Source: Patescibacteria group bacterium (GTDB taxonomy: Bacteria > Patescibacteriota > WWE3 > UBA101185 > UBA10185). From it: a stretch of 13,613 nucleotides of DNA. The translations under genes were made by a program, and so were the position numbers. Shown here in pieces: positions 1 through 6,919 of the stretch (position 1 is the stretch's first letter; every line of letters starts with the position of its first letter). The stretch covers positions 1 through 13,613 of the forward strand of contig JAHIRX010000019.1 of NCBI GenBank assembly GCA_018818485.1. Direction: 5' to 3'. The notes under the pieces were generated by a model, which ran no database searches, was not told the origin of the DNA, and was given only the letters and a program-made list of their open reading frames with translations.

Positions 1-1
1 A

Positions 2-622
2 TTTTATGTTTTTCTTTCCATTGTTGTTCTAATCATATTTTTCGCTATTAACATCCCTACAAGGTTATTGAAGGAAATATCACATTCCAGGGATTTGAAA
101 CAGGTTGAGAGGAGTGCTTTTAACCAGCTATTAGAAAGAACACCTCCTGAGGGCATCGAGGTTACGTATTTTTCTACAGGTGAGGTGGCAAATATTGAGA
201 AGATGAGGGCTATTATTAATGAATATATAGAGTTCGGCTCTGTTACTAGCGGGGAAAACATCAATTACGATTTGGGTGAAATAGTTAGTGTGGATTTGGA
301 TAGAAATACAGTTACTCTTAAAATAGTATATTCCGATAATTCTTCTTCCATTGGTGAAACTAAGAATATAAATGTGGGATTTACTAATGAAAACACTGTT
401 TTTATTCCTGAACTAGCGTTAGGTAGTGGCGAAGTTGGGGGAGAGTTGACGACAAGAGAAAGAAATGGGTGTATTTTTGGTGAATCCTATATAGGTGGGC
501 AGATTTCTGACTTTCAATCGCTTATGTTGTCTTGCCTATTGGAGAGAGACCTGTTAGCAGTATTAAAAGGTGGGATAGCAGATATTGAAACCAGCTATAT
601 GTATTATATGGTTGATAGGTAA
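2..622 (+). CDS. Small single-pass membrane protein, copy A (5' end outside window)
   Basis: The reading frame is open to the left window edge, so the gene is 5'-partial. The TTG at 68 is probably internal, because the codons before it encode a hydrophobic stretch (FLSIVVLIIFFAI, about positions 11-49) that reads as an N-terminal membrane anchor. The rest is a soluble, Glu/Asn/Ser-rich region expected outside the membrane, with two Cys near the end. It matches the gene at 3486-4193 in layout: an N-terminal helix ending in a Pro-Thr pair, and a stretch 'YSDNSSSIGETKNINVGF' resembling 'YPENKPFSGIQKEVKVE' there. Both precede a large cysteine-rich secreted protein. I recognise no family. A role as membrane partner, anchor or chaperone of the downstream protein is inferred only from this repeated pairing. 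The true start is likely just a few codons left of the window. Confidence 0.75.
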   Translation, partial: FYVFLSIVVLIIFFAINIPTRLLKEISHSRDLKQVERSAFNQLLERTPPEGIEVTYFSTGEVANIEKMRAIINEYIEFGSVTSGENINYDLGEIVSVDLDRNTVTLKIVYSDNSSSIGETKNINVGFTNENTVFIPELALGSGEVGGELTTRERNGCIFGESYIGGQISDFQSLMLSCLLERDLLAVLKGGIADIETSYMYYMVDR

Positions 623-656
623 TAACATAGCATTGATTTTTAGCAAAGAGAAAAAA

Positions 657-2558
657 ATGATAATAAATAGCTTACTTTCTTTAATTGTATTATTTGCAAT
701 CCTTATTAATTTCCCCTCAGAAATGGTTTTTGCTGCTTGTGGATCAGCTATTGCGAGTAGAATAACAACAATGGGTGCCTTGTGTCCTTGTTACGATGCT
801 ACTTGGTGTTCGTATGACGGTTCTAAAAATCTTACGTATGTGTATGAAAAATTATGTGGTTGTACCTGTTGGCCAGATGGAAGTGTCTGTGGATACGAAA
901 CTTTACGTACTACCTATATTGGAAGTTGCTGTTCCTCTGGTGGAGATTCGGGACCACGTCCTTGTGAAGTAGCAAACAATGGGTGGGGTGCCTATTGGCT
1001 ACATATTAGAGTTGTGGATTTAAATGAGAGCTTAGGGTGTACCCAGGCGCAGTTGGAAGATGCCTTTGAGACAGGGGCTGGTGTAGAAGCAGCAACAGTT
1101 AGATTATGGAAAAACAACCCAGTAAGTGAGTTAGTACTGACACCAAATGTAACTGATGAAGATGGTGAATATATTAAATATCTAAATATTGGACCACGAG
1201 AGTATTACACAAAAAATATGAGGGTTTTAACCTCAAAGGAAATTCGTGGTGTTACATATAGTCAGTACTGTCCTCTAACAGTTGGGGATCCTTATGGAGC
1301 TTGGTTATTTAGCCCACGCCCGAGTAAATGTGAGCACGTACTTGAATACGTAGCGATAGACATGCCACCAGACTGTGGTGGAACATACAATCTAAATGTA
1401 GATGTTAAGGATGCCTCAGGTGGATGTGGTTCTTTGGGAAGCTCAATTGATAACGCTCTTGTTACTATCTCAGCTGATACTCCTGGAGAAGATCCGGGAA
1501 CCGTGGAGATCTTTTCTGGTTTGACTGGAAGCTCGGTATTAGGACGTGTTACACTTAATAATTTGAGTACAGATTATTCAACTTTGTATTTCCAATCCTC
1601 AAAAATTATTGGAGAGAATCTGTATGTTTTGCAATGCCCTACTCCCTATCACCGGGAGATATTTGACCCAGTAGCAGTAGAGTGTACTGATCAAACAATT
1701 GAACTAGGTATTGCTCCTGTTGAAGCTGTTTCTTGGAAGACAGTAATTGATGGAGATATTTATGCTCAAAATGTTGGGATAGAGGTACCAGAAAGTGCTC
1801 TACTGGGGGGTTTTTCCAACTATTTAATAAACACAAATGGTGGTTCTGGGGGTTTTGCTTTAGTTGAGGGTTTTATTTCAGCAGATCCTCTTAAAATATA
1901 TGAGGAGGGGGGTTATAGTGAAAACCTTTTGGATTTAGGTTTTAGCCATTCAGATATAACTTTAAGTAAACTATCTTTTATACCTCCCGATCATGCAGAA
2001 CTTGTGACAGACTTTAGTAGTTTTTCATCTGGCATAGATGTGTACCAAATGTCTGTTGAGGATTTTAATAGCTCACTTAGTGCTCCCGTTTTTTATACTA
2101 CTCCTGGAGAAATTGCAGTTTTATACATCACAGGATCAGACATAGCAATATTTGATGCAGATTTAATAAAAGTTCCTGGAAGTGGTAGTTTAGTTTTAGT
2201 ATTTCAATCAAATGTCCTTATTACATCAAATGTTGGAGTAACTCCCTTACTCTTCTCAATAAACTCCACACCTAACATAGGGGCAGCAATAATTGCTGCA
2301 GGAAGTATTGAAATTGAATCTCTAGGTACAAATCCTGGGACTGATGTACCAATAATGTTAACAGGCCCCTTCATATCAGAAACAACCCTTAGCTTAAATC
2401 GTGATTTGGGTGTTTCAAACTCATCTCTTCCTGCAATTGCAGTAAAACATGACCAGACACTAATGTGTAAGATAGGAAAACTAGAAAAGGATAACGCAGA
2501 TTACTCAAACTATACAGGTCTAAGAACATTTGATATTCAGTTTGATTATCAAGAGTAG
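657..2558 (+). CDS. Large secreted Cys-rich putative pilus-tip/surface adhesin, copy A
   Basis: The protein has 633 residues. I chose the ATG at 657, preceded by AAAGAG, because it opens directly with a signal peptide (residues 1-26, cleavage after V-F-A). An in-frame ATG at 585 would add 24 residues, put KEKK inside the signal and overlap the previous gene. Residues 28-103 form a head with 11 Cys, including CPC, CGCTC and CC clusters. About 110-240 is a first beta-rich domain and 243-355 a second (TYNLNVDVKDASGGCGSLGS...), both like carboxypeptidase-regulatory or CNA-B folds. From W360 a conserved region begins with WKTVIDGDIYA, continues through alternating hydrophobic strands like a beta-helix, and ends with an RDLG motif (582-585) and GLRTFDIQFDY. 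The second domain and C-terminal region are shared with 4190-5851. A PilY1-like role at the pilus tip is inferred from context. There is no sortase signal or C-terminal anchor, and the lipobox fit (FAAC) is poor. Confidence 0.82.
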   Translation: MIINSLLSLIVLFAILINFPSEMVFAACGSAIASRITTMGALCPCYDATWCSYDGSKNLTYVYEKLCGCTCWPDGSVCGYETLRTTYIGSCCSSGGDSGPRPCEVANNGWGAYWLHIRVVDLNESLGCTQAQLEDAFETGAGVEAATVRLWKNNPVSELVLTPNVTDEDGEYIKYLNIGPREYYTKNMRVLTSKEIRGVTYSQYCPLTVGDPYGAWLFSPRPSKCEHVLEYVAIDMPPDCGGTYNLNVDVKDASGGCGSLGSSIDNALVTISADTPGEDPGTVEIFSGLTGSSVLGRVTLNNLSTDYSTLYFQSSKIIGENLYVLQCPTPYHREIFDPVAVECTDQTIELGIAPVEAVSWKTVIDGDIYAQNVGIEVPESALLGGFSNYLINTNGGSGGFALVEGFISADPLKIYEEGGYSENLLDLGFSHSDITLSKLSFIPPDHAELVTDFSSFSSGIDVYQMSVEDFNSSLSAPVFYTTPGEIAVLYITGSDIAIFDADLIKVPGSGSLVLVFQSNVLITSNVGVTPLLFSINSTPNIGAAIIAAGSIEIESLGTNPGTDVPIMLTGPFISETTLSLNRDLGVSNSSLPAIAVKHDQTLMCKIGKLEKDNADYSNYTGLRTFDIQFDYQE

Positions 2559-2577
2559 TTATAGTAGTTATAAAAGC

Positions 2578-2613
2578 AAAAAACCGCCACTTTTTATAGG
2601 TAACGGTTTTTTT
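2578..2613. terminator. Bidirectional intrinsic terminator between convergent genes
   Basis: AAAAAACCG (2578-2586) pairs with CGGTTTTTT (2604-2612). An additional CC/GG pair (2587-2588 with 2599-2600) lies inside it, beyond a TAA bulge. The stem is followed by T-rich sequence on the plus strand and by T-rich sequence on the minus strand. It sits just after the stop of the plus gene at 2558 and overlaps the stop codon of the convergent lipoprotein gene (2612-2614), so it can serve both transcripts. Confidence 0.75.
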
Positions 2614-3364
2614 ATTTTATCTCTTTTATATTTACAGTAGGGCAGTTGTTGGTTGTATATATTACTTCAGTTTCTTTTTCAGTTGGTAGTGTGTACCCTT
2701 CCCTTAATTTGGATATTGGGGGCTCCATATATGGAATATTATCGGGGTTAACGCACCATCCTTCCTCCTTATCTCTATCTTTTTCAAATAGTAGTCCGTT
2801 GTTATCGAATACAACCAGTTGTATCACTGAAGGTGGCCAGTAACAACCGCCTTCTGGAAGCAAGTTCCGATCGCAGTCCACAGGTGACCCTACATCAGGT
2901 GAATAGAGGCGATGATCTCCTACCCCCAGCCCAATATGCAAAAAGCTCAAAAGAGCCTTTTTTGTGCTGGTTACTTCGTATATTCTCTGTTGTGGGAACA
3001 CTGTCACGATAGAGATACTGGAGTTTTTCTCTAAACTTTCTCCAGCATGCTCAACTAGAATTTTGTATCGACTACTTTCGCTATGGTCAAATACCCAAAC
3101 ACTGTCATCCTTATAAGGCAAGGGCTGTCTTGGCCATGAGTTATAGAGTTTACTTGTTACATGAAATTCTATAAATTTTGTAGAGTCCCTAGTCGGCGTC
3201 GGTGTAATTGCTGATACTGTACTTGGAGTTGGTGTACTACCTACAGCTTGAATTGGTGTTGGAGAGGGTGCTTCTAAAGTCGATACTGCAGAGACTCTCG
3301 AACAACTGGTTATAGCTAAATACACAACTACAATTGCTAGGACGAATAATATTTTCGTCTTCAT
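2612..3364 (-). CDS. Lipoprotein with Ser/Thr-Pro linker, unknown function
   Basis: The protein has 250 residues. The ATG at 3364 is chosen because GGAGAAGAG (3365-3373) lies directly upstream and because the protein then begins MKTKILFVLAIVVVYLAITSC, a type II signal peptide with lipobox I-T-S-C. A GTG at 3394 in the same frame would add ten charged residues before the signal. After the lipid-anchored Cys comes a Ser/Thr/Pro-rich linker of about 40 residues (PSPTP, TPTPS, TPTPT), which holds a soluble domain away from the membrane. The domain of about 190 residues has several Cys in its C-terminal half (PVDC, GGCYWPP, GWCVN, NNCP) that could form disulfides. I recognise no family. The gene lies between the two copies of the adhesin module, divergent from 3486, convergent with 657-2558 and sharing its terminator. 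Confidence 0.82.
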   Translation of the reverse strand: MKTKILFVLAIVVVYLAITSCSRVSAVSTLEAPSPTPIQAVGSTPTPSTVSAITPTPTRDSTKFIEFHVTSKLYNSWPRQPLPYKDDSVWVFDHSESSRYKILVEHAGESLEKNSSISIVTVFPQQRIYEVTSTKKALLSFLHIGLGVGDHRLYSPDVGSPVDCDRNLLPEGGCYWPPSVIQLVVFDNNGLLFEKDRDKEEGWCVNPDNIPYMEPPISKLREGYTLPTEKETEVIYTTNNCPTVNIKEIK

Positions 3365-3426
3365 CTCTTCTCCTTTTTTTTTATGTATTCTCACATGACA
3401 TTCTACATAGACTTGTAGTATTAGTC

Positions 3427-3462
3427 AAACTGAAGATTTATCATAATGGAAACCTTCAGTTT
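3427..3462. promoter_or_regulatory. 9-bp perfect inverted repeat in the divergent intergenic region
   Basis: AAACTGAAG (3427-3435) and CTTCAGTTT (3454-3462) are perfect inverted complements separated by 18 bases. They lie between the divergent starts at 3364 (minus) and 3486 (plus). No long T-run follows on either strand, so it does not look like a terminator. The position suits an operator or a leader hairpin controlling one or both genes. A TACAAT lies at 3471-3476, but I see no matching -35 box for it. Confidence 0.4.
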
Positions 3463-3485
3463 CTTAGTGGTACAATTTAAGAAGA

Positions 3486-4193
3486 ATGAAACGTGGTTTC
3501 TTTTATATGCTGCCCATTAGCACCTTTCTTTTAATTGTGGTTTTCCTTGTAGCTGTTGTTCCAACTGTTAGTCACATAAAGGCACTAACAGAGGCTTATT
3601 ATCTCAATAAATATATAGGTGTTAAGGAAGTTGTTTTTGGGGACAGTGCTGTTGATAACTCTACCATTAAGGATTCTACGAGTGACCTAGGAAGTATTTA
3701 CAACGTCTTAGATATTCAGAGCAGTTCTTTGCAGGAAGAAGTTCCCTCTAACTCTGAAATATCTAATAATAGTGTTTTTGATAAACTTGGTGATTCAACT
3801 TCCTTTGATGGTGTTAACTATTACTTCTTAGATTTTAGGGAATTCATAAATGAACTTACACATAAAATACCAGTGGATAAGAGTTGGGAGAATTGGGAGA
3901 AGGATACTTACTACATACATTCGTACGTAGTTGATATCAGGGAAGATTACTTGGTAATAAATATTATGTATCCAGAAAATAAGCCATTTTCAGGAATCCA
4001 GAAAGAAGTTAAAGTGGAATGTGGAAAAACTAACTCCATTATAGTTACGAATGTGAATTTTGATCTAGTGAGCCCTAACGTTGATATATTTAAACAAGGT
4101 ATGGTAGGAGACGGGTTTTTTACCTATTGTCTCGATGAGAGATGCGAGAAGGTTGGTAAGTCTTGTGTATTGATTAAGGAAATTCAGAGATGA
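3486..4193 (+). CDS. Small single-pass membrane protein, copy B
   Basis: The protein has 235 residues. It starts MKRGFFYMLP followed by a hydrophobic helix (about residues 10-32, STFLLIVVFLVAVVPTVSH) with no prepilin or signal-peptidase site that I can see, so it is probably an N-terminally anchored bitopic protein with its body outside. The region to about residue 100 is Ser/Asn/Asp-rich and low in complexity. The remainder looks folded and ends with Cys residues in CLDERCEKVGKSC. It is a paralogue of the partial gene at 2-622 and again sits directly before a large cysteine-rich secreted protein, with a 4-base ATGA overlap at 4190-4193 that implies translational coupling. Only a weak AAGAAG precedes the ATG. 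No family is recognised. A partner or anchor role for the 4190 product is inferred from synteny. Confidence 0.8.
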   Translation: MKRGFFYMLPISTFLLIVVFLVAVVPTVSHIKALTEAYYLNKYIGVKEVVFGDSAVDNSTIKDSTSDLGSIYNVLDIQSSSLQEEVPSNSEISNNSVFDKLGDSTSFDGVNYYFLDFREFINELTHKIPVDKSWENWEKDTYYIHSYVVDIREDYLVINIMYPENKPFSGIQKEVKVECGKTNSIIVTNVNFDLVSPNVDIFKQGMVGDGFFTYCLDERCEKVGKSCVLIKEIQR

Positions 4194-5851
4194 AAAAAAC
4201 TAATATATTTACAGCCATCAAGATTTCAGTTTCCTTGTTGGTGCTATCTCTTATGTCTGGTATGAATTTTGCTTGTGACACCTGTCCACCGGGATGGATT
4301 AATGGTGGTAGTACTTGTTACAAAGGAGATGGTTGTCCTTCCTGGGTATGTAAAGAGTACTGGGACCCAGATGCGAATTGTGCAAGTGTTAGGGTTTATT
4401 ATAATGCAACCTGCTATAAAAGTGTCTATAAATGTAGATACTATACAGGAACATGCTCAACCCTAACATGTGATGGAATGTACTGTTGGACAAAATACTA
4501 TTCTTGTCGGAAAAGTATTTGTTATTACGATAGTGTTCCTTTTACATGTGAGAAATCGCGAATCGATATAGTGTGTGGTGGTGAGACAGTTTATGAGAAC
4601 TGTACTGGGGAGTGTTTACTATGTCCCGCACCCCCTCCCCCGCCCCCACCCCCAGCATGTCAAACAAACAGCACATACAATCTTAATGTTTACGTTAAAA
4701 ATGCAGAGTCAGGATGTGGGAGTTTAGGAAGTGCTGAAAGTGGAACAAGCGTCACTGTTTACAAAGATGCTAGTGGTAATCTTGGAGAAGTGCTTTTTAC
4801 TGGAGAAACAGATGCCTCTGGTAAAGTATCAAAAACTGCAATATCTATATCAAATTCAACCCTTTACTTTCAGGCATCAAAAGTGGTAGGAGGCGAAGAG
4901 CCTGCTACCTACTATCTAAATTGTCCTACCCCATCGATATACAAAGAGGTATTGAATCCATCAGCTTGTGATACAAAGACAATTAATCTAGGAGTTATTC
5001 CAGTTGATGCTATTTCTTGGAAAACAGTAATTGATGGAGATATATTCGCCTCAGGCATTAATATTGAGATACCAGAAACTACTCCTCTTGGTGGTTTCTC
5101 AAGCTTCTTGATTAACTCCGATGGTGGGGCTGGAGGTTACGCTTTTGTAAAAGATGCCCTTATCTCACTCATTTCTAAGATTGCAGAATCCCAAGGTGGT
5201 TTTGCTGAGGCGCTTGAAGATGGTGGAATAATTCATAATGATGTTGCACTTCAGAAATTTACCTTTTTACCACCTGATCACCCTGAGGTTGTAAATACCT
5301 CCAATCTTAACTCATTTGAAAATGGTAAAGTGTATACAATATCTGTTTCTGATTTTAATTCTTCTTTGTCTTCAGCTCCTGTCACCTACTCTCTTAGTTC
5401 AGGTATGGCCGTTTTATATATTGTTGGGTCTGATGATGTAGTAGTTCAAAACTCTCTAACATCTTTGGGATCAGGAAGGTTAATTATTGTAACCGATGCT
5501 TACGTTTATGTCTCTAAGAATGTTGGATACACAGGTAGTGTTGGTTTTGATATAACCTCAAACCCAAATATTGAAGCAGCCATTCTTACTAGTAAAGATA
5601 TAACCTTTGAATCTGAAGGCACTAATCCAGGTACAGACAACCCGATTATGGTTTTAGGACCTCTCGTTTCTGCTCAAATAATCCATCTTGGAAGAGATCT
5701 TGGAGTACTAAATGCAAGATACCCTGCAATAGCAGTAGCTCATGATCAAAGCCTAATGTGTAAAATTGGAAAAGTTGAAAAAGATCATCAAGACTATACA
5801 AACTATACCGGATTGAGAACTTTTGATATACAATTTGATTACGGAAATTGA
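4190..5851 (+). CDS. Large secreted Cys-rich putative pilus-tip/surface adhesin, copy B
   Basis: The protein has 553 residues. AAGGA (4176-4180) lies nine bases before the ATG, which overlaps the preceding stop. A signal peptide covers residues 1-28 (cleavage N-F-A before CDTC). The head (29-157) has 19 Cys and many Tyr, with no close match to the head of copy A. An eight-Pro hinge (148-155) follows. From T162 the protein matches copy A: TYNLNV.VK....GCGSLGS, a CNA-B/carboxypeptidase-regulatory-like domain, then W277 with WKTVIDGDIFA, a beta-helix-like stretch, RDLG (502-505) and the ending GLRTFDIQFDY. Copy A has an additional beta domain where this protein has the proline hinge. The gene is followed one base later by a PilX-like pilin, which supports a PilX-PilY1-type partnership at the pilus tip. 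That function is inference; the secretion signal and the paralogy are directly visible. Confidence 0.85.
   Translation: MKKTNIFTAIKISVSLLVLSLMSGMNFACDTCPPGWINGGSTCYKGDGCPSWVCKEYWDPDANCASVRVYYNATCYKSVYKCRYYTGTCSTLTCDGMYCWTKYYSCRKSICYYDSVPFTCEKSRIDIVCGGETVYENCTGECLLCPAPPPPPPPPACQTNSTYNLNVYVKNAESGCGSLGSAESGTSVTVYKDASGNLGEVLFTGETDASGKVSKTAISISNSTLYFQASKVVGGEEPATYYLNCPTPSIYKEVLNPSACDTKTINLGVIPVDAISWKTVIDGDIFASGINIEIPETTPLGGFSSFLINSDGGAGGYAFVKDALISLISKIAESQGGFAEALEDGGIIHNDVALQKFTFLPPDHPEVVNTSNLNSFENGKVYTISVSDFNSSLSSAPVTYSLSSGMAVLYIVGSDDVVVQNSLTSLGSGRLIIVTDAYVYVSKNVGYTGSVGFDITSNPNIEAAILTSKDITFESEGTNPGTDNPIMVLGPLVSAQIIHLGRDLGVLNARYPAIAVAHDQSLMCKIGKVEKDHQDYTNYTGLRTFDIQFDYGN
4631..4654. repeat. Four tandem CCCCCN hexamers (G-quadruplex on minus strand)
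   Basis: CCCCCT, CCCCCG, CCCCCA and CCCCCA follow one another without interruption, in frame, and encode Pro148-155 of the adhesin. The complementary strand has four runs of five G with one-base spacers, which fits the strictest intramolecular G-quadruplex pattern. It stands out strongly from the AT-rich surroundings. Confidence 0.9.
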
Positions 5852-5852
5852 T

Positions 5853-6755
5853 ATGAAAAAACAAAAAGGACAAACATTATTATTTGTAGTCGTAGCAGTA
5901 ACCATAGCTTTGGCTGTTGGTGTATCTGTTAGTACCCGTACCTTAAATCTTTCAAGAAGAATAACAAGAACAGATACTGCTCAAAGAGTCCTAGCTGCTG
6001 CTGAGGGTGGTGTAGAGAGACTCTTGGTTCAACCCGAATCATTTCTAGAAAGTTTAGAGGAAGGGACCATTCCAGATTGCACTGTTTTAGATAGGCAGGA
6101 CATGATGGGAGATGATGTGAAGGGTATGAAAGACGGAATGCCTGATGGTATGGGGGATTCTAAACTTTCACCTGAGGGAGATTCCTGTGTGGTTAGCTTC
6201 CCTCCATCAGGGACGGATAAGATTACCGCTGAGGCTGTAGTTGATGCAGAAAAGTTTTCACTAAATTCTGATGATCACTACTGGTTTAATTTGGAACCAG
6301 GATTTGTGAAAGAAGTAAATTTAGAAAGTTATACTGGTAGTATTGATATTTGCTGGAATAACACTGATACAGCAATTTATCATTCCTCCTATAATGATTC
6401 TTGTGGGGTTGAGAAAGGTGGGTCAGTCCACAGCGCATTCCCAAACTTTAGTGATATTTCTGGATTTGATGAGACCGCATCTGGAAATGATGAGTATAGC
6501 GCTTGTGAAACAATAAGTTTAATTTCTGGGGCAGAAGGTTTAAGAATTAGAGTACTGTATGATTCTGCAAAAATTGGTGTGTACCCATCTGACATTGATT
6601 CTTTTCCTTTCCAAGGCTATAAAATCACCTCTAAAGGTAAGCTTTCTGTAGACAACGAAATTGTAGATGTTAAAACTATTTATGTATATAAGTCTTTCTC
6701 TTATGCTCCAGCCTTCTTTGATTACGGACTATACACTACTGGTTCTATAAACTAA
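5853..6755 (+). CDS. PilX/GspK-like minor pilin with Met/Asp/Gly-rich insertion
   Basis: The protein has 300 residues. The ATG at 5853 comes one base after the preceding stop, with a GGA seven bases upstream, and yields MKKQKG|QTLLFVVVAVTIAL, a prepilin-type N-terminus. Position +5 is not Glu, as is usual for GspK/PilX-class proteins. A PilX-like LAAAEGGVERLL motif follows the helix (47-58). Between Cys76 and Cys112 there is a Met/Asp/Gly-rich segment with five Met in residues 84-100. The C-terminal half (ICWNN, ITSKGK, YKSFSYAPAFFDYGLY) matches the PilX-like protein at 12176-12973, so the two are paralogues. Translation is probably coupled to the adhesin at 4190-5851. Likely role: a minor pilin that seats the adhesin at the pilus tip (inference from the PilX/PilY1 system). 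An in-frame ATG at 5823 was rejected because it would put ten polar residues before the leader. Confidence 0.85.
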   Translation: MKKQKGQTLLFVVVAVTIALAVGVSVSTRTLNLSRRITRTDTAQRVLAAAEGGVERLLVQPESFLESLEEGTIPDCTVLDRQDMMGDDVKGMKDGMPDGMGDSKLSPEGDSCVVSFPPSGTDKITAEAVVDAEKFSLNSDDHYWFNLEPGFVKEVNLESYTGSIDICWNNTDTAIYHSSYNDSCGVEKGGSVHSAFPNFSDISGFDETASGNDEYSACETISLISGAEGLRIRVLYDSAKIGVYPSDIDSFPFQGYKITSKGKLSVDNEIVDVKTIYVYKSFSYAPAFFDYGLYTTGSIN

Positions 6756-6840
6756 TCTTTTATCTTGGTAGCTACCCTTTTACTGCATATGTTTAATATG
6801 TTTTGCTTATGAATATTCCTAAAGAATGTTAGATTAGAAG

Positions 6841-6874
6841 GTTAATCAGAAATAATTTGTAAAATAAGATTAAC
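6841..6874. repeat. 7-bp inverted repeat in intergenic region
   Basis: GTTAATC (6841-6847) and GATTAAC (6868-6874) are perfect inverted complements with a 20-base spacer. They lie between the convergent genes ending at 6755 (plus) and 6920 (minus). The sequence is very AT-rich, so a chance match is possible. Confidence 0.3.
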
Positions 6875-6876
6875 GC

Positions 6877-6895
6877 GATCTGATCAAGATCTTTT
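6877..6895 (+). terminator. Weak candidate terminator between convergent genes
   Basis: GATCT (6877-6881) and AGATC (6887-6891) can form a 5-bp stem with a 5-base loop, followed by TTTT (6892-6895). The location, between the stop of the plus-strand PilX-like gene and the stop of the minus-strand cassette, is right for a terminator, but the stem is short. No stronger terminator was seen in 6756-6919. Confidence 0.3.
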
Positions 6896-6919
6896 AACTT
6901 AATTACACAATGAGTAAAT

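Noticed and set aside
4..264. Minus-strand open frame of 86 codons at the left edge
   Set aside because: It lies opposite the partial membrane-protein gene, whose paralogue at 3486 supports the plus strand.
585..656. Upstream ATG at 585 as the start of adhesin copy A
   Set aside because: It overlaps the preceding gene, adds a charged KEKK stretch before the hydrophobic core and spoils the signal peptide; the ATG at 657 has AAAGAG before it.
3436..3485. Promoter for the gene at 3486 based on TACAAT at 3471-3476
   Set aside because: No -35 box at suitable spacing, and the -10 box would be only ten bases from the ATG.
1384..5851. Recent duplication of the adhesin gene
   Set aside because: Identical DNA stretches are short and synonymous positions differ widely, so the copies are old paralogues.
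5823..5852. In-frame ATG at 5823 for the PilX-like gene
   Set aside because: It would add ten residues ahead of a standard MKKQKG leader and lies inside the adhesin gene.
6767..6776. GGTAGCTACC palindrome followed by CTTTT as a terminator
   Set aside because: The palindrome has no loop unless the stem drops to three pairs, so it is too weak to call.
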